Of a stretch of DNA of 57,155 nt, positions 31,736 to 39,066 are shown in pieces (position 1 is the stretch's first letter; each line of letters opens with the position of its first letter). The position numbers and the translations under genes were made by a program. The notes under the pieces were generated by a model. That model did not search any database, was not told the DNA's origin, and saw only the letters and a list, made by a program, of their open reading frames with translations. The stretch comes from JAWLDB01 sp041686915 (GTDB taxonomy: Bacteria > Bacillota > UBA994 > UBA5500), in contig JAWLDB010000003.1 of the NCBI GenBank assembly GCA_041686915.1, positions 1 through 57,155 of the forward strand, written 5' to 3'.

Positions 31736-33409
31736 TCACCGTGCCGTCCCAAAGAGCGTGCTAACGTCAGGAGGCGCTGGCATGTCATCCAGCCCCTCAA
31801 TTATGCCGTGTGCAACTTGGAAGCTAAGTAACAGCTCTTGGGGTTGGCGCTGTCTGATCTTGATGTCTGGCTGGCTGACAAGCACCAACTGGTATGCCCC
31901 GTCACGTGCAAGTGGGATGGTCACATTATGCTTTGCTTGGCTGACTGCAGTCCAGGTGCTGCTGAACACCCGCGTATTTCCCATAAAGAGCGTAAGGCGC
32001 AGATTGCAGCCAATTAAGCCGGAATTACCTACTTCAAGCCTAAGTTTTTGGTTCGCCAAGCGAATGTTGGCCATATAGGGATCCGGCAACGCAGACAGCA
32101 GGTAGGGCGCAATCTGCTGCCAACGCTCAGCATGCTGCTTTATCTCCCGTGGCGGAGGATTAAATTGCTGAGCAGACGAGCCATAAGCTATGTAGTAGTT
32201 CGTGGGCCACAGCCGCCTCACGCCACTATAGTAGGGTCCGCGGTAGACTTCAGGCACAAGTGTGAGGATACCCTGGTCATACAACCAATCTTTGATAGTG
32301 CCATATGCCAGATATAGACCCTGGCTTGCCACAGTATGCTGAGATTTAGTCAACTGGCTACTTTTGCGGGCCAAGAGGTCCAGTATATGATATTCGGGTG
32401 GCAGCTCATCCCGAGTCTTGCTCCAAGGCATCAGGATGACGTCCGCTCCTGAGTGGTACTCAGCAGCAGCGAAAATGTTCGGGTGCGCCAACACAAAGTC
32501 TCTGATTGCAGCGGCTTCAGGCTCGCTAAAAGGTTTGCTGCCTCTATATGTCAGAGATTTGGGGTCGGAGATGCCCTGCTCCCACTCGAGGTCCCAATTG
32601 CGGTTTAGGTCTACGCCTACTAAATCATCTTCATTGACCTTGCCGTCGCCGTCGTTATCCAACTGCTTTATCGCAGTACCGCGCTCATTAACATATCCGA
32701 GCGTCCAGTAGCCTCTGGCATGCTTGTATTTGCCGTTCTCATCGCGCTCGCTCCAGTTATCCGAAAAGACGTTGCCAGCAGTCTGGCTGATCCACTCATC
32801 GGTGAACTTGACTATATGCCTGCCGAATGTTCCTGCCCCCGCTGCATCACGGCTATCCTCACTAAACTCCCCATCACTGTCCAGGTCTGCTGTACGGGCA
32901 TTTCCACGGTGAGTAGAGTCGCTGGTCAGGAAGATGTCATTCCCATCAGGATTGGCTTGAGGAACATAATAGATCGTACGGCTGCTTAGCAGGTGCTTGA
33001 CCACGGGATTCGAAACATATTCTCGCAGCAAAGCTTCCATGGAATAGAGGGCAACCTGGTTGGCAATAGCCTCCCGGCCATGCTGTTGGGCAATCACCAG
33101 TAGTGCCGGACGGGAGTCTGCTGGCTGTGTTCCCGGGGCAGCAATGCTCACCCCAAGCAACGGTTTACCTTGCAGGGTCGTGCCAATTTCATGCACGGTT
33201 ATCAGCTCTGGGTATTTGCTAGCCAGTGCCTGGACCCTATCAGAGAGTTGGGCGGCAGTTGGGTAGAAGGAATAGGGTTCGTCCCCTGAGCCCCGTCCCC
33301 ACGTGCTAATCCCGGTACGCATAACCAAGAAGTATGCAGCTATCAAGCCTGCAAGCAGGATTAGCATTACCAGCCTAGCCATGCGGGAAAACCGCTTGAG
33401 TCTGCTCAT
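31736..33409 (-). CDS. Membrane-anchored M14 zinc carboxypeptidase with EF-hand-like loops
   Basis: About 557 residues. An N-terminal signal anchor (LVMLILLAGLIAAYFLVM) leads to an M14 catalytic domain: HGREAIANQ (zinc His and Glu), VPQANPDGND, NRNWDLEW, AAEYHSGADV (third zinc ligand) and TLVPEVYRG (catalytic Glu). Two insertions carry acidic EF-hand/dockerin-type loops, DLDSDGEFSED and DNDGDGKVNEDD, which look like Ca2+ sites. A C-terminal beta domain follows. It likely degrades peptides outside the cell. ATG 33409 fits better than 33415, which overlaps the SD. Confidence 0.87.
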   Translation of the reverse strand: MSRLKRFSRMARLVMLILLAGLIAAYFLVMRTGISTWGRGSGDEPYSFYPTAAQLSDRVQALASKYPELITVHEIGTTLQGKPLLGVSIAAPGTQPADSRPALLVIAQQHGREAIANQVALYSMEALLREYVSNPVVKHLLSSRTIYYVPQANPDGNDIFLTSDSTHRGNARTADLDSDGEFSEDSRDAAGAGTFGRHIVKFTDEWISQTAGNVFSDNWSERDENGKYKHARGYWTLGYVNERGTAIKQLDNDGDGKVNEDDLVGVDLNRNWDLEWEQGISDPKSLTYRGSKPFSEPEAAAIRDFVLAHPNIFAAAEYHSGADVILMPWSKTRDELPPEYHILDLLARKSSQLTKSQHTVASQGLYLAYGTIKDWLYDQGILTLVPEVYRGPYYSGVRRLWPTNYYIAYGSSAQQFNPPPREIKQHAERWQQIAPYLLSALPDPYMANIRLANQKLRLEVGNSGLIGCNLRLTLFMGNTRVFSSTWTAVSQAKHNVTIPLARDGAYQLVLVSQPDIKIRQRQPQELLLSFQVAHGIIEGLDDMPAPPDVSTLFGTAR

Positions 33410-33552
33410 CTCCATCCCCCCTTGCTATAAAGTGTTAGGCGTCATGAACGGGCTTTCCTGTATACAGACTGCTGACTTTCATACTAATCTATGACAAAAG
33501 TAACAAATTGCATGACCTGGAGCGAAACCATCATGACGAAAGTCGAAACTGC

Positions 33553-33582
33553 TTACAACCATTATATGTAAAACGTTATACT
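33553..33582 (+). promoter_or_regulatory. Candidate SigA promoter
   Basis: TTACAA (33553-33558) and TATACT (33577-33582) with an 18-nt spacer, upstream of the amidase gene. Confidence 0.4.
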
Positions 33583-33630
33583 ACGGTATTGCATATACTG
33601 ATATAACAGACTGAGGAAAGGGGGTTTACC

Positions 33631-34380
33631 ATGAGAGTAATGTTCGATGTTGGACATGGCGGAGGAGATAGTGGCGCTGTAGGCAATGGCTTGGTGGAAA
33701 AGGAGCTCAATCTGTATACTGCCAGGCGAGCGCAAGATCTACTGAGAGCGAAAGCCCGCGCTGCCGGCATATCAATGCAGGTGGCACTTAGTCGCGAATC
33801 AGATGTCTCCTTGTCGAGGTCTGCACGCCTGCGGCGGATCGCCAGCTTCAACCCGCATATCTGTATCTCCATTCACTATAACTCTGCGAGCACCAATTTA
33901 GCCCGTGGGACAGAAGTGTACCACTCTGCTAATAATCACCGCGATGACGCATTAGCCAAGTTTATGATAGAGCGATTGGCAGCAACTGGCATGCCTTCCC
34001 GAGGGACTAAGACGCGCATATTGCGGAGTGGAGCCGACTACTACTATATAATACGGGACGTAATGGATGAGGATACAGTCGCTGTGCTCTACGAGGGAGC
34101 CTTCGTCAGCAGCCCCGAAGATGCCGATATGATCAAATCAGGCTGGATGGATCAGGCGGCTGAGGCTATTGCGCAAGCAGTAATGCAATTCATCGCTGAA
34201 GGCAAATGGCCCGAAGAGCCACGCGAGGTCGAAGGTCCGCGCTTGCTAATCGAGGGCTATGAGCTTCCACTGCAGATCATCGACGGCAGGTCATACGCAC
34301 CCGTGCGTCAGCTGCTGGAGTCGCTTGGCTATACTGTCACCTGGGATGGCGAGACCGATACAGTAACTGCACATAAATAG
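33631..34380 (+). CDS. N-acetylmuramoyl-L-alanine amidase with C-terminal stalk-like domain
   Basis: 249 residues. Amidase_3 core: MFDVGHGGGDSGAVGNGLVEKELNL (cut here into motif VGHGGGDSG and Glu), ALSRESD, ISIHYNSAS (zinc His) and AVLYEGAFVSS (catalytic Glu). The last about 50 residues (LPLQIIDGRSYAPVRQLLES, then VTWD) are a copper-amine-oxidase-N-like stalk domain common in clostridial surface proteins. There is no signal peptide, so it may be released by lysis or act in the mother cell during sporulation. ATG follows GGAAAGGGGG. Confidence 0.88.
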   Translation: MRVMFDVGHGGGDSGAVGNGLVEKELNLYTARRAQDLLRAKARAAGISMQVALSRESDVSLSRSARLRRIASFNPHICISIHYNSASTNLARGTEVYHSANNHRDDALAKFMIERLAATGMPSRGTKTRILRSGADYYYIIRDVMDEDTVAVLYEGAFVSSPEDADMIKSGWMDQAAEAIAQAVMQFIAEGKWPEEPREVEGPRLLIEGYELPLQIIDGRSYAPVRQLLESLGYTVTWDGETDTVTAHK

Positions 34381-34388
34381 GCAAAGAG

Positions 34389-34414
34389 AAACCGCGCTGA
34401 TGCGCGGTTTTTGT
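34389..34414 (+). terminator. Intrinsic terminator
   Basis: AAACCGCGC and GCGCGGTTT pair around TGAT, followed by TTTG. Confidence 0.85.
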
Positions 34415-34504
34415 TCGTTCTAGAAATAACTACTGAAACTTGCTTGACTAGAAGCTATAGGTGAGTAGATAATATATATGACGCATGCATATAGCGAGGT
34501 GAAA

Positions 34505-34903
34505 ATGATGGTGAAGCAGGGAAAGGGCCCCGGTCATTGCCGCTGCATCAATACTAAGATGGAACGCTTTCTTGAGCCATGTCTGCTAGTATTGTTGGCT
34601 GAACAGCCCTCTTATGGCTACCAGCTGATGGAGCAGCTTGCCGAAAGCAGTATGGCAGAAGAAGCCCCCGATGCCGGCCTTGTCTACCGAACCTTGAGAA
34701 GGTTGGAGGAAGCTGGCGTCATAGAGTCCACCTGGGACACAGGAGGCGCTGGACCAGCTCGCAGGCAGTATACACTGACTGACGGAGGTCGCGACTATTT
34801 GGCTGCATGGGAAGTCAACGTTCAGAGGACAATTGCCAAGCTACAGGGCTTCCTAAATCGCTATGACAAGGTTAAACAAGCCTTTCAAACAGAGAGAGAA
34901 TAG
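34505..34903 (+). CDS. PadR-family regulator with Cys-rich N-terminus
   Basis: About 132 residues. The PadR winged helix reads CLLVLLAEQPSYGYQLMEQL, then LVYRTLRRLEEAGVIESTWD and RRQYTLTDGGRDYL. Ahead of it sits a short Cys/His segment GPGHCRCINTKMERFLEPC that could bind a metal or sense thiols. It starts the operon with the split permease pair (30 nt to the next gene), so it probably controls that transporter. ATG 34505 or 34508 with GAGGTGA upstream. Confidence 0.85.
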   Translation: MMVKQGKGPGHCRCINTKMERFLEPCLLVLLAEQPSYGYQLMEQLAESSMAEEAPDAGLVYRTLRRLEEAGVIESTWDTGGAGPARRQYTLTDGGRDYLAAWEVNVQRTIAKLQGFLNRYDKVKQAFQTERE

Positions 34904-34933
34904 GCTATATCAAACTGGAAGGAGCAGCTAAAG

Positions 34934-35413
34934 ATGTTTTCAATAATCATGTACCTATTGGCGGCCGTAGGCCTCGTTGCTTCCGCCATCGCTGATCGCA
35001 AAAAAACCAAACAAGCATTGGTGAAGGCTTGGAAGTCTTTCAGCAATCTATTACCCGATTTCTCCGGAGTGCTTGCCCTAGTTGGCCTGGTGCTGACCAT
35101 CTTGTCTCCTGAGGTGATTTCATCCGTAATTGGTGGCAGGTCGGGCGTGTTGGGTATGGTTATAGCATCAATCGTTGGAGCAATCACCCTCATACCTGGC
35201 TTTGTGTCATTCCCCCTGGCTGCTTCACTTCTTGAGCGCGGGGCCGGTGTTATGCAGGTGGCAGTATTCGTTTCCACGCTAATGATGGTTGGCTTTGTTA
35301 CTATGCCGCTTGAACGCAAGCACTTTGGAGCGAAAGCAGCATACCTGCGTAACGGACTGAGCTATGTCTACTCTTTCCTGGTAGCTTTCCTTTTGGGGGT
35401 GGTGGTCAGATGA
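34934..35413 (+). CDS. Permease, first half of a split PF03773-type pair
   Basis: 159 residues with four or five TM segments. The LIPGFVSFPLAASLLERGAG segment corresponds to the conserved loop of the DUF318/ArsP-like permease superfamily. Its partner follows with an ATGA overlap, so the two halves are probably obligate. Full-length relatives export organic arsenicals or are linked to thiol/metal stress. SD AAGGAG. Confidence 0.78.
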   Translation: MFSIIMYLLAAVGLVASAIADRKKTKQALVKAWKSFSNLLPDFSGVLALVGLVLTILSPEVISSVIGGRSGVLGMVIASIVGAITLIPGFVSFPLAASLLERGAGVMQVAVFVSTLMMVGFVTMPLERKHFGAKAAYLRNGLSYVYSFLVAFLLGVVVR

Positions 35414-35940
35414 AGCTTATGAAGCGTTATTGGTTGTTCATCGCTATTGTCTTGATTGATATCGCGATCCTAATCTGGCAGCCGGCTATCGGGCAGAAAA
35501 TCACCAATTACACCGTGTCCAACTTCCGCGAGATGCTGTTTGTCATTCCACCTATATTCATCCTGCTAGGTTTAATGGATGTATGGGTGCCAAGACAGCT
35601 GATGATTAAACTGATGGGTGAAGGATCGGGTATTAGGGGAACCCTTATCAGCATAGGCTTGGGAGCTGCCTCCGCCGGTCCGCTATATGGAGCGTTTCCG
35701 GTGGCTGTCGTGATGATGCAGAAAGGCGCATCCATGCGCAATGTTTTTACCTTTTTGAGCGCATGGGCGACACTTAAGATACCTATGTTTTTGTTTGAGA
35801 CCGCCGCTCTCGGGCCAGTTTGGAGCATGACGCGCTGGGCTGCCAGCGTTGTCGGAACCGTTGCAATTGCAGCCGTTATGGACAGGATGATTAGCGGGGC
35901 AGAGCGCAAGCTTATGCTGGAAAGCCTGCCGCATGACTAG
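35410..35940 (+). CDS. Permease, second half of a split PF03773-type pair
   Basis: 176 residues, four or five TM segments. Contains SAGPLYGAFPVAVVMMQKGAS, the second copy of the family's conserved loop (compare GFVSFPLAASLLERGAG in the partner), followed by FLSAWATLKIPMFLFE. The two proteins are thus internally homologous halves. The start overlaps the preceding stop (ATGA). Confidence 0.8.
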   Translation: MKLMKRYWLFIAIVLIDIAILIWQPAIGQKITNYTVSNFREMLFVIPPIFILLGLMDVWVPRQLMIKLMGEGSGIRGTLISIGLGAASAGPLYGAFPVAVVMMQKGASMRNVFTFLSAWATLKIPMFLFETAALGPVWSMTRWAASVVGTVAIAAVMDRMISGAERKLMLESLPHD

Positions 35941-35945
35941 GCCAC

Positions 35946-35970
35946 AGAGCCACCCGATGGTGGCTCTTTT
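35946..35970 (+). terminator. Terminator of the PadR-permease operon
   Basis: AGAGCCACC and GGTGGCTCT pair around CGAT, followed by TTT. Confidence 0.85.
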
Positions 35971-36044
35971 GGCGCGTTCGCGTACTGTTGACGGTAGTGC
36001 AACCTGACCGTATTATCGGTATAGAGAAATGACGGAGGTGCACT

Positions 36045-36899
36045 ATGGACTTCATCCTCTGGCTGCAGAGCTATAGCACGCCTTGGCTGGATCGGTTCTT
36101 CATCGCGGTTACCCTGTTCGGTATGGAAGAGTTCTACCTGTTGGCTATTCCCCTGATTTACTGGTGTTATAACAAGAGCGAGGGTATGCGCCTGGCTACC
36201 GTCTTTCTGCTTAGCATGTACCTGAACTCATTGTTAAAAGATACCTTGCGGGCTCCACGGCCCACTATGGCAGAGGGTGCGCGCATCTTGTTTGCCGAGT
36301 CAGGCCCTGGCTACTCTTTCCCTAGCGGCCATGCGCAGGGTACCGTAACCTTCTGGGGCTTCGTCGCGACCAACCGAAAGCGCTTCTGGTTTTGGGTGCT
36401 GGCCGGGATGATTACCGTGTTGGTTGCAGTTTCTCGTCCTTATTTGGGGTTGCATTTCCCGGTGGATATCATCGCCGGGGCCCTGATTGGCGCTTTGGTG
36501 CTACTACTCTTCTTTCGGCTGGAATCCCGTACTAGTCTAATACCAGGCAGTATACGGCAAGCTCTGTTGATTGCTGTAGCGCCGCTTTGTACCCTACCAA
36601 TCTACCGAAATGATACTGCCGGGAAGCTGCTTGGTTTTTTCGCCGGTTTTACGATTGGCGCGGCTCTTGAGAGACAATATGTGCAGTTTAGAGAGCAGGG
36701 GGCACTGATCACTCAGGCTACCAAGCTCTTGGTAGGGCTAGGATTGGTTGCCGCATTGCGGATAGGGTTGAAAGTGATCCTGCCGGCCGACTTTTGGGGG
36801 AGTTGGTTACGCTATGCTTTGTTAGGTTTGTCAGGAACATGTTTGGTCCCCATGTTGTTCATTCGGTTAAGACTTGCGAACACCGACGAAACAATATGA
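36045..36899 (+). CDS. PAP2-family membrane phosphatase
   Basis: 284 residues with about eight TM segments. The three PAP2 motifs are present: LKDTLRAPRP, GYSFPSGHAQGT and SRPYLGLHFPVDIIAG. It dephosphorylates a lipid pyrophosphate or phosphatidate-type substrate at the outer membrane face, perhaps undecaprenyl pyrophosphate. The C-terminal extra TMs are seen in clostridial relatives. ATG with GACGGAGG upstream. Confidence 0.9.
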   Translation: MDFILWLQSYSTPWLDRFFIAVTLFGMEEFYLLAIPLIYWCYNKSEGMRLATVFLLSMYLNSLLKDTLRAPRPTMAEGARILFAESGPGYSFPSGHAQGTVTFWGFVATNRKRFWFWVLAGMITVLVAVSRPYLGLHFPVDIIAGALIGALVLLLFFRLESRTSLIPGSIRQALLIAVAPLCTLPIYRNDTAGKLLGFFAGFTIGAALERQYVQFREQGALITQATKLLVGLGLVAALRIGLKVILPADFWGSWLRYALLGLSGTCLVPMLFIRLRLANTDETI

Positions 36900-36902
36900 T
36901 AT

Positions 36903-36936
36903 AAGGCCTTCTACCTGCCTGGTAGAAGGCCTTTTG
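36903..36936. terminator. Bidirectional terminator
   Basis: AAGGCCTTCTACC and GGTAGAAGGCCTT pair around TGCCT with flanking T runs. Confidence 0.9.
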
Positions 36937-36941
36937 CAAGT

Positions 36942-37130
36942 CTAGGTTATCTTCTTGTGCATGCCAATTTTGTAGTCCTTGCGTGTACCATGCTTATGTC
37001 CGCTGCGGAGTTGAGCCTTCTGTGACTTTGCTTCCCGTGGATGCGGGTGGTCAACAGGGATGTTCAACTCAGCTGCCATTTCCGACTGTCCGTAAACGCG
37101 TTTTTGATACATCTTGGCTTTTCCACCCAT
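36942..37130 (-). CDS. Small basic protein of unknown function
   Basis: 62 residues, rich in Lys, Arg, His and Gln, with no Cys and no membrane segment (MGGKAKMYQKRVYGQSEMAA then NIPVDHPHPREAKSQKAQLR). AAGGAGGT lies 12 nt upstream and a terminator sits after the stop, so it is probably a real gene. The highly charged composition suggests nucleic-acid or spore-core association; this is inference only. Confidence 0.6.
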   Translation of the reverse strand: MGGKAKMYQKRVYGQSEMAAELNIPVDHPHPREAKSQKAQLRSGHKHGTRKDYKIGMHKKIT

Positions 37131-37366
37131 CGAATGATAACCTCCTTTGCTTACTTAGTGTCTCCCGCATCGTGGTCTAGGATGGTAGGAAAAAATTACC
37201 GCAAATAATCTGAGCGTTTTGAGTATATTCAGTAGTATCTGGACAAAATTTACTCAAACAAATCGGGCGACGGAAGCAGGAAATCTCTTGGCTGTAAAGT
37301 AATAAGTATATTAAGAAAAATGATTTGCGGTTAAGGGAGTTCCAAGGTCATTAAATTTAGGGGGTG

Positions 37367-37648
37367 ATGTCGATCAGCGTTCAAGTTAGTCCGGAGATGC
37401 AGGCAGCGACGATTATTCAGTCCTTCCAGTTCGTGTCGGACGCAGATCTACTAAAGCGGTTTGAAGGCAAGACAATCAGTGGCATCCAGGTAACCGAAGC
37501 TACCTCCCAGGGAATTGATCCCATGGTCATCCGTTTGAAGTTCAGTTTCACTGACGGCTCTTTCCTGGAAATCGACCGCAAGAGTACCAGATTGGGAGAC
37601 CAAGACCGCAAGGTTGTTCATCTCGATTTGGTCTACCAGGCAAGGTAA
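37367..37648 (+). CDS. Small protein of unknown function
   Basis: About 93 residues. Beta-rich with FEGKTISGIQVTEATSQG, then VIRLKFSFTDGSFLEID and a basic stretch; no Cys, no signal peptide. Start uncertain: GTG 37364 and ATG 37367 both sit close to a GGGGG run. It is a single gene flanked by terminators. I do not recognise it. The upstream 37131-37360 region is AT-rich and holds no structure I can name. Confidence 0.55.
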   Translation: MSISVQVSPEMQAATIIQSFQFVSDADLLKRFEGKTISGIQVTEATSQGIDPMVIRLKFSFTDGSFLEIDRKSTRLGDQDRKVVHLDLVYQAR

Positions 37649-37669
37649 TCAACAGAACTGTGAATAAGG

Positions 37670-37702
37670 AATAGACCTGACACCTCGTGTCAGGTCTATT
37701 CT
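37670..37702 (+). terminator. Intrinsic terminator
   Basis: AATAGACCTGACAC and GTGTCAGGTCTATT pair around CTC. Confidence 0.88.
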
Positions 37703-37797
37703 CTTCTTCTCCTCATCGCAATTGTCAGCATCTGCTAGCAAGTATTCGTCACTGCGTGGTAGAATATTGATACCACGTCTTTGGAAGGAGACACTGC

Positions 37798-38481
37798 ATG
37801 CTGAACGTTCTAGTCTTAGCCACTGCACCGGTGTGGGCCCTGCTCACATTTTTTTATGTGCGGGACAAGTACGATAGGGAACCTAGAGGCTTGCTAGTGC
37901 GCGTGTTCATTTACGGAATGGCAGTTACACTCGTAGCTGCTATCACGGGCGTACTGGCCATCAACTTCTTAGGTTCCATACTTAATCCCGAGTCACTGAG
38001 TTATCTGGTGATTGAGAACTTCTTGATAATCGCCCTGGTGGAAGAGGGTCTTAAATACTGGGTAGTGCAGCGACAAACCTACAACCATCCAGCGTTCAAT
38101 GAGCCATACGATGGAATGATTTATGCTGTCACTGCTTCGCTGGGTTTCGCTGCTTTGGAGAATATTCTTTACGTGGCTCAGGGAGGGCTGCAGGTAGCCG
38201 TATTGCGCGCCGTGCTTGCTGTTCCAGGGCATGCCTTATTTGCCGCCGCAATGGGATACTATTTCGGTCGGGCCAAGTTTGCCCGCACCGCCGAACGAGA
38301 GGCCCACCATTTGCGTATGGCCTTATTGGTCCCCACTATCTTGCATGGAGTCTATGACCTGTTGCTTTCCACAGGTCAGTCAGCGCTAGCCCTGGGCGTG
38401 ATACCCCTGTCCATCGGCATGTGGATCATGGCGTTGCGACAAGTGCGGCTCTCCCAAATGCGGTCGCCGTTTCGTCCATAA
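37798..38481 (+). CDS. prsW: PrsW-family intramembrane metalloprotease
   Basis: 227 residues with about seven TM segments. The four PrsW motifs are visible: VRDKYDREP, ALVEEGLKYW with the EExxK pair, YAVTASLGFAALENILY and VPGHALFAAAMGYYFG, plus TILHGVYD. In Bacillus PrsW performs site-1 cleavage of anti-sigma factor RsiW; clostridial homologues can affect spore germination. No anti-sigma gene is adjacent. ATG with GGAAGGAGA upstream. Confidence 0.9.
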   Translation: MLNVLVLATAPVWALLTFFYVRDKYDREPRGLLVRVFIYGMAVTLVAAITGVLAINFLGSILNPESLSYLVIENFLIIALVEEGLKYWVVQRQTYNHPAFNEPYDGMIYAVTASLGFAALENILYVAQGGLQVAVLRAVLAVPGHALFAAAMGYYFGRAKFARTAEREAHHLRMALLVPTILHGVYDLLLSTGQSALALGVIPLSIGMWIMALRQVRLSQMRSPFRP

Positions 38482-38501
38482 ATTGGAATAGAGATGTTCT
38501 T

Positions 38502-38531
38502 GCAGCCCGGGATACCCGGGCTGCTTGTTTT
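38502..38531 (+). terminator. Intrinsic terminator
   Basis: GCAGCCCGGG and CCCGGGCTGC pair around ATA, followed by TTGTTTTT. Confidence 0.9.
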
Positions 38532-38647
38532 TAATCTTTTCTATAGTGGCAAAAAGAGGACATTTCTGTATCTTCAGCGAAATATTTAGATTATAATCGG
38601 GGTCTTTTTGCAGAGGTCCCTTGACTGAAGTTTAGGAGGTGTCTTAT

Positions 38648-39055
38648 TTGCGTCTGCAAGCGATTAGCTCCAACTGTTCCGGCTGCAAAGTCTGCCAGAT
38701 GCTCTGCTCTCTCGTGCATTTCAAGGAGAACAACCCCAAGAAAGCAGCTCTGAAAATTGCGGGCCGTTTTCCGGCTCCCGGTGACTATGAGCTGACAGTC
38801 TGCACACAATGCGGTGTCTGTGTTGACGTATGCCCGACTGGAGCGATTCAGGAAAAGGACGGCGCTTATGTGCTCAACCGTGAAGAATGTATCGGTTGCC
38901 AGGCTTGCGTAGAGGCCTGCCCGGAAAACGCATTTGTTGTCCATGCCGATGAAACCGCTCCTATCAAATGTGACGCTTGTGGTGAATGCATTAAATACTG
39001 CCCGCGTGGCGCCTTGGTTGATGCCGATGGCGTACTGCAGCGGGTAGCTAAATAG
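38648..39055 (+). CDS. Polyferredoxin-like electron-transfer protein for AOR
   Basis: About 135 residues. Four Cys clusters: CSGCKVCQMLCSLVHF, CTQCGVCVDVCPTGA, CIGCQACVEACPENA and CDACGECIKYCPRGA, enough for four [4Fe-4S] clusters; the spacing matches the HycB/FdhB-like ferredoxins that travel with aldehyde:ferredoxin oxidoreductase. The TTG at 38648 is chosen because AGGAGG lies 8 nt upstream; the GTG at 38639 overlaps that SD. It is 11 nt ahead of aor and presumably takes its electrons. Confidence 0.88.
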   Translation: MRLQAISSNCSGCKVCQMLCSLVHFKENNPKKAALKIAGRFPAPGDYELTVCTQCGVCVDVCPTGAIQEKDGAYVLNREECIGCQACVEACPENAFVVHADETAPIKCDACGECIKYCPRGALVDADGVLQRVAK

Positions 39056-39066
39056 GAGGTGTCTGC

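Noticed and set aside
38532..38640. Molybdenum/tungsten cofactor riboswitch ahead of the aor operon
   Set aside because: The leader is short and I found none of the conserved Moco-riboswitch hairpins.
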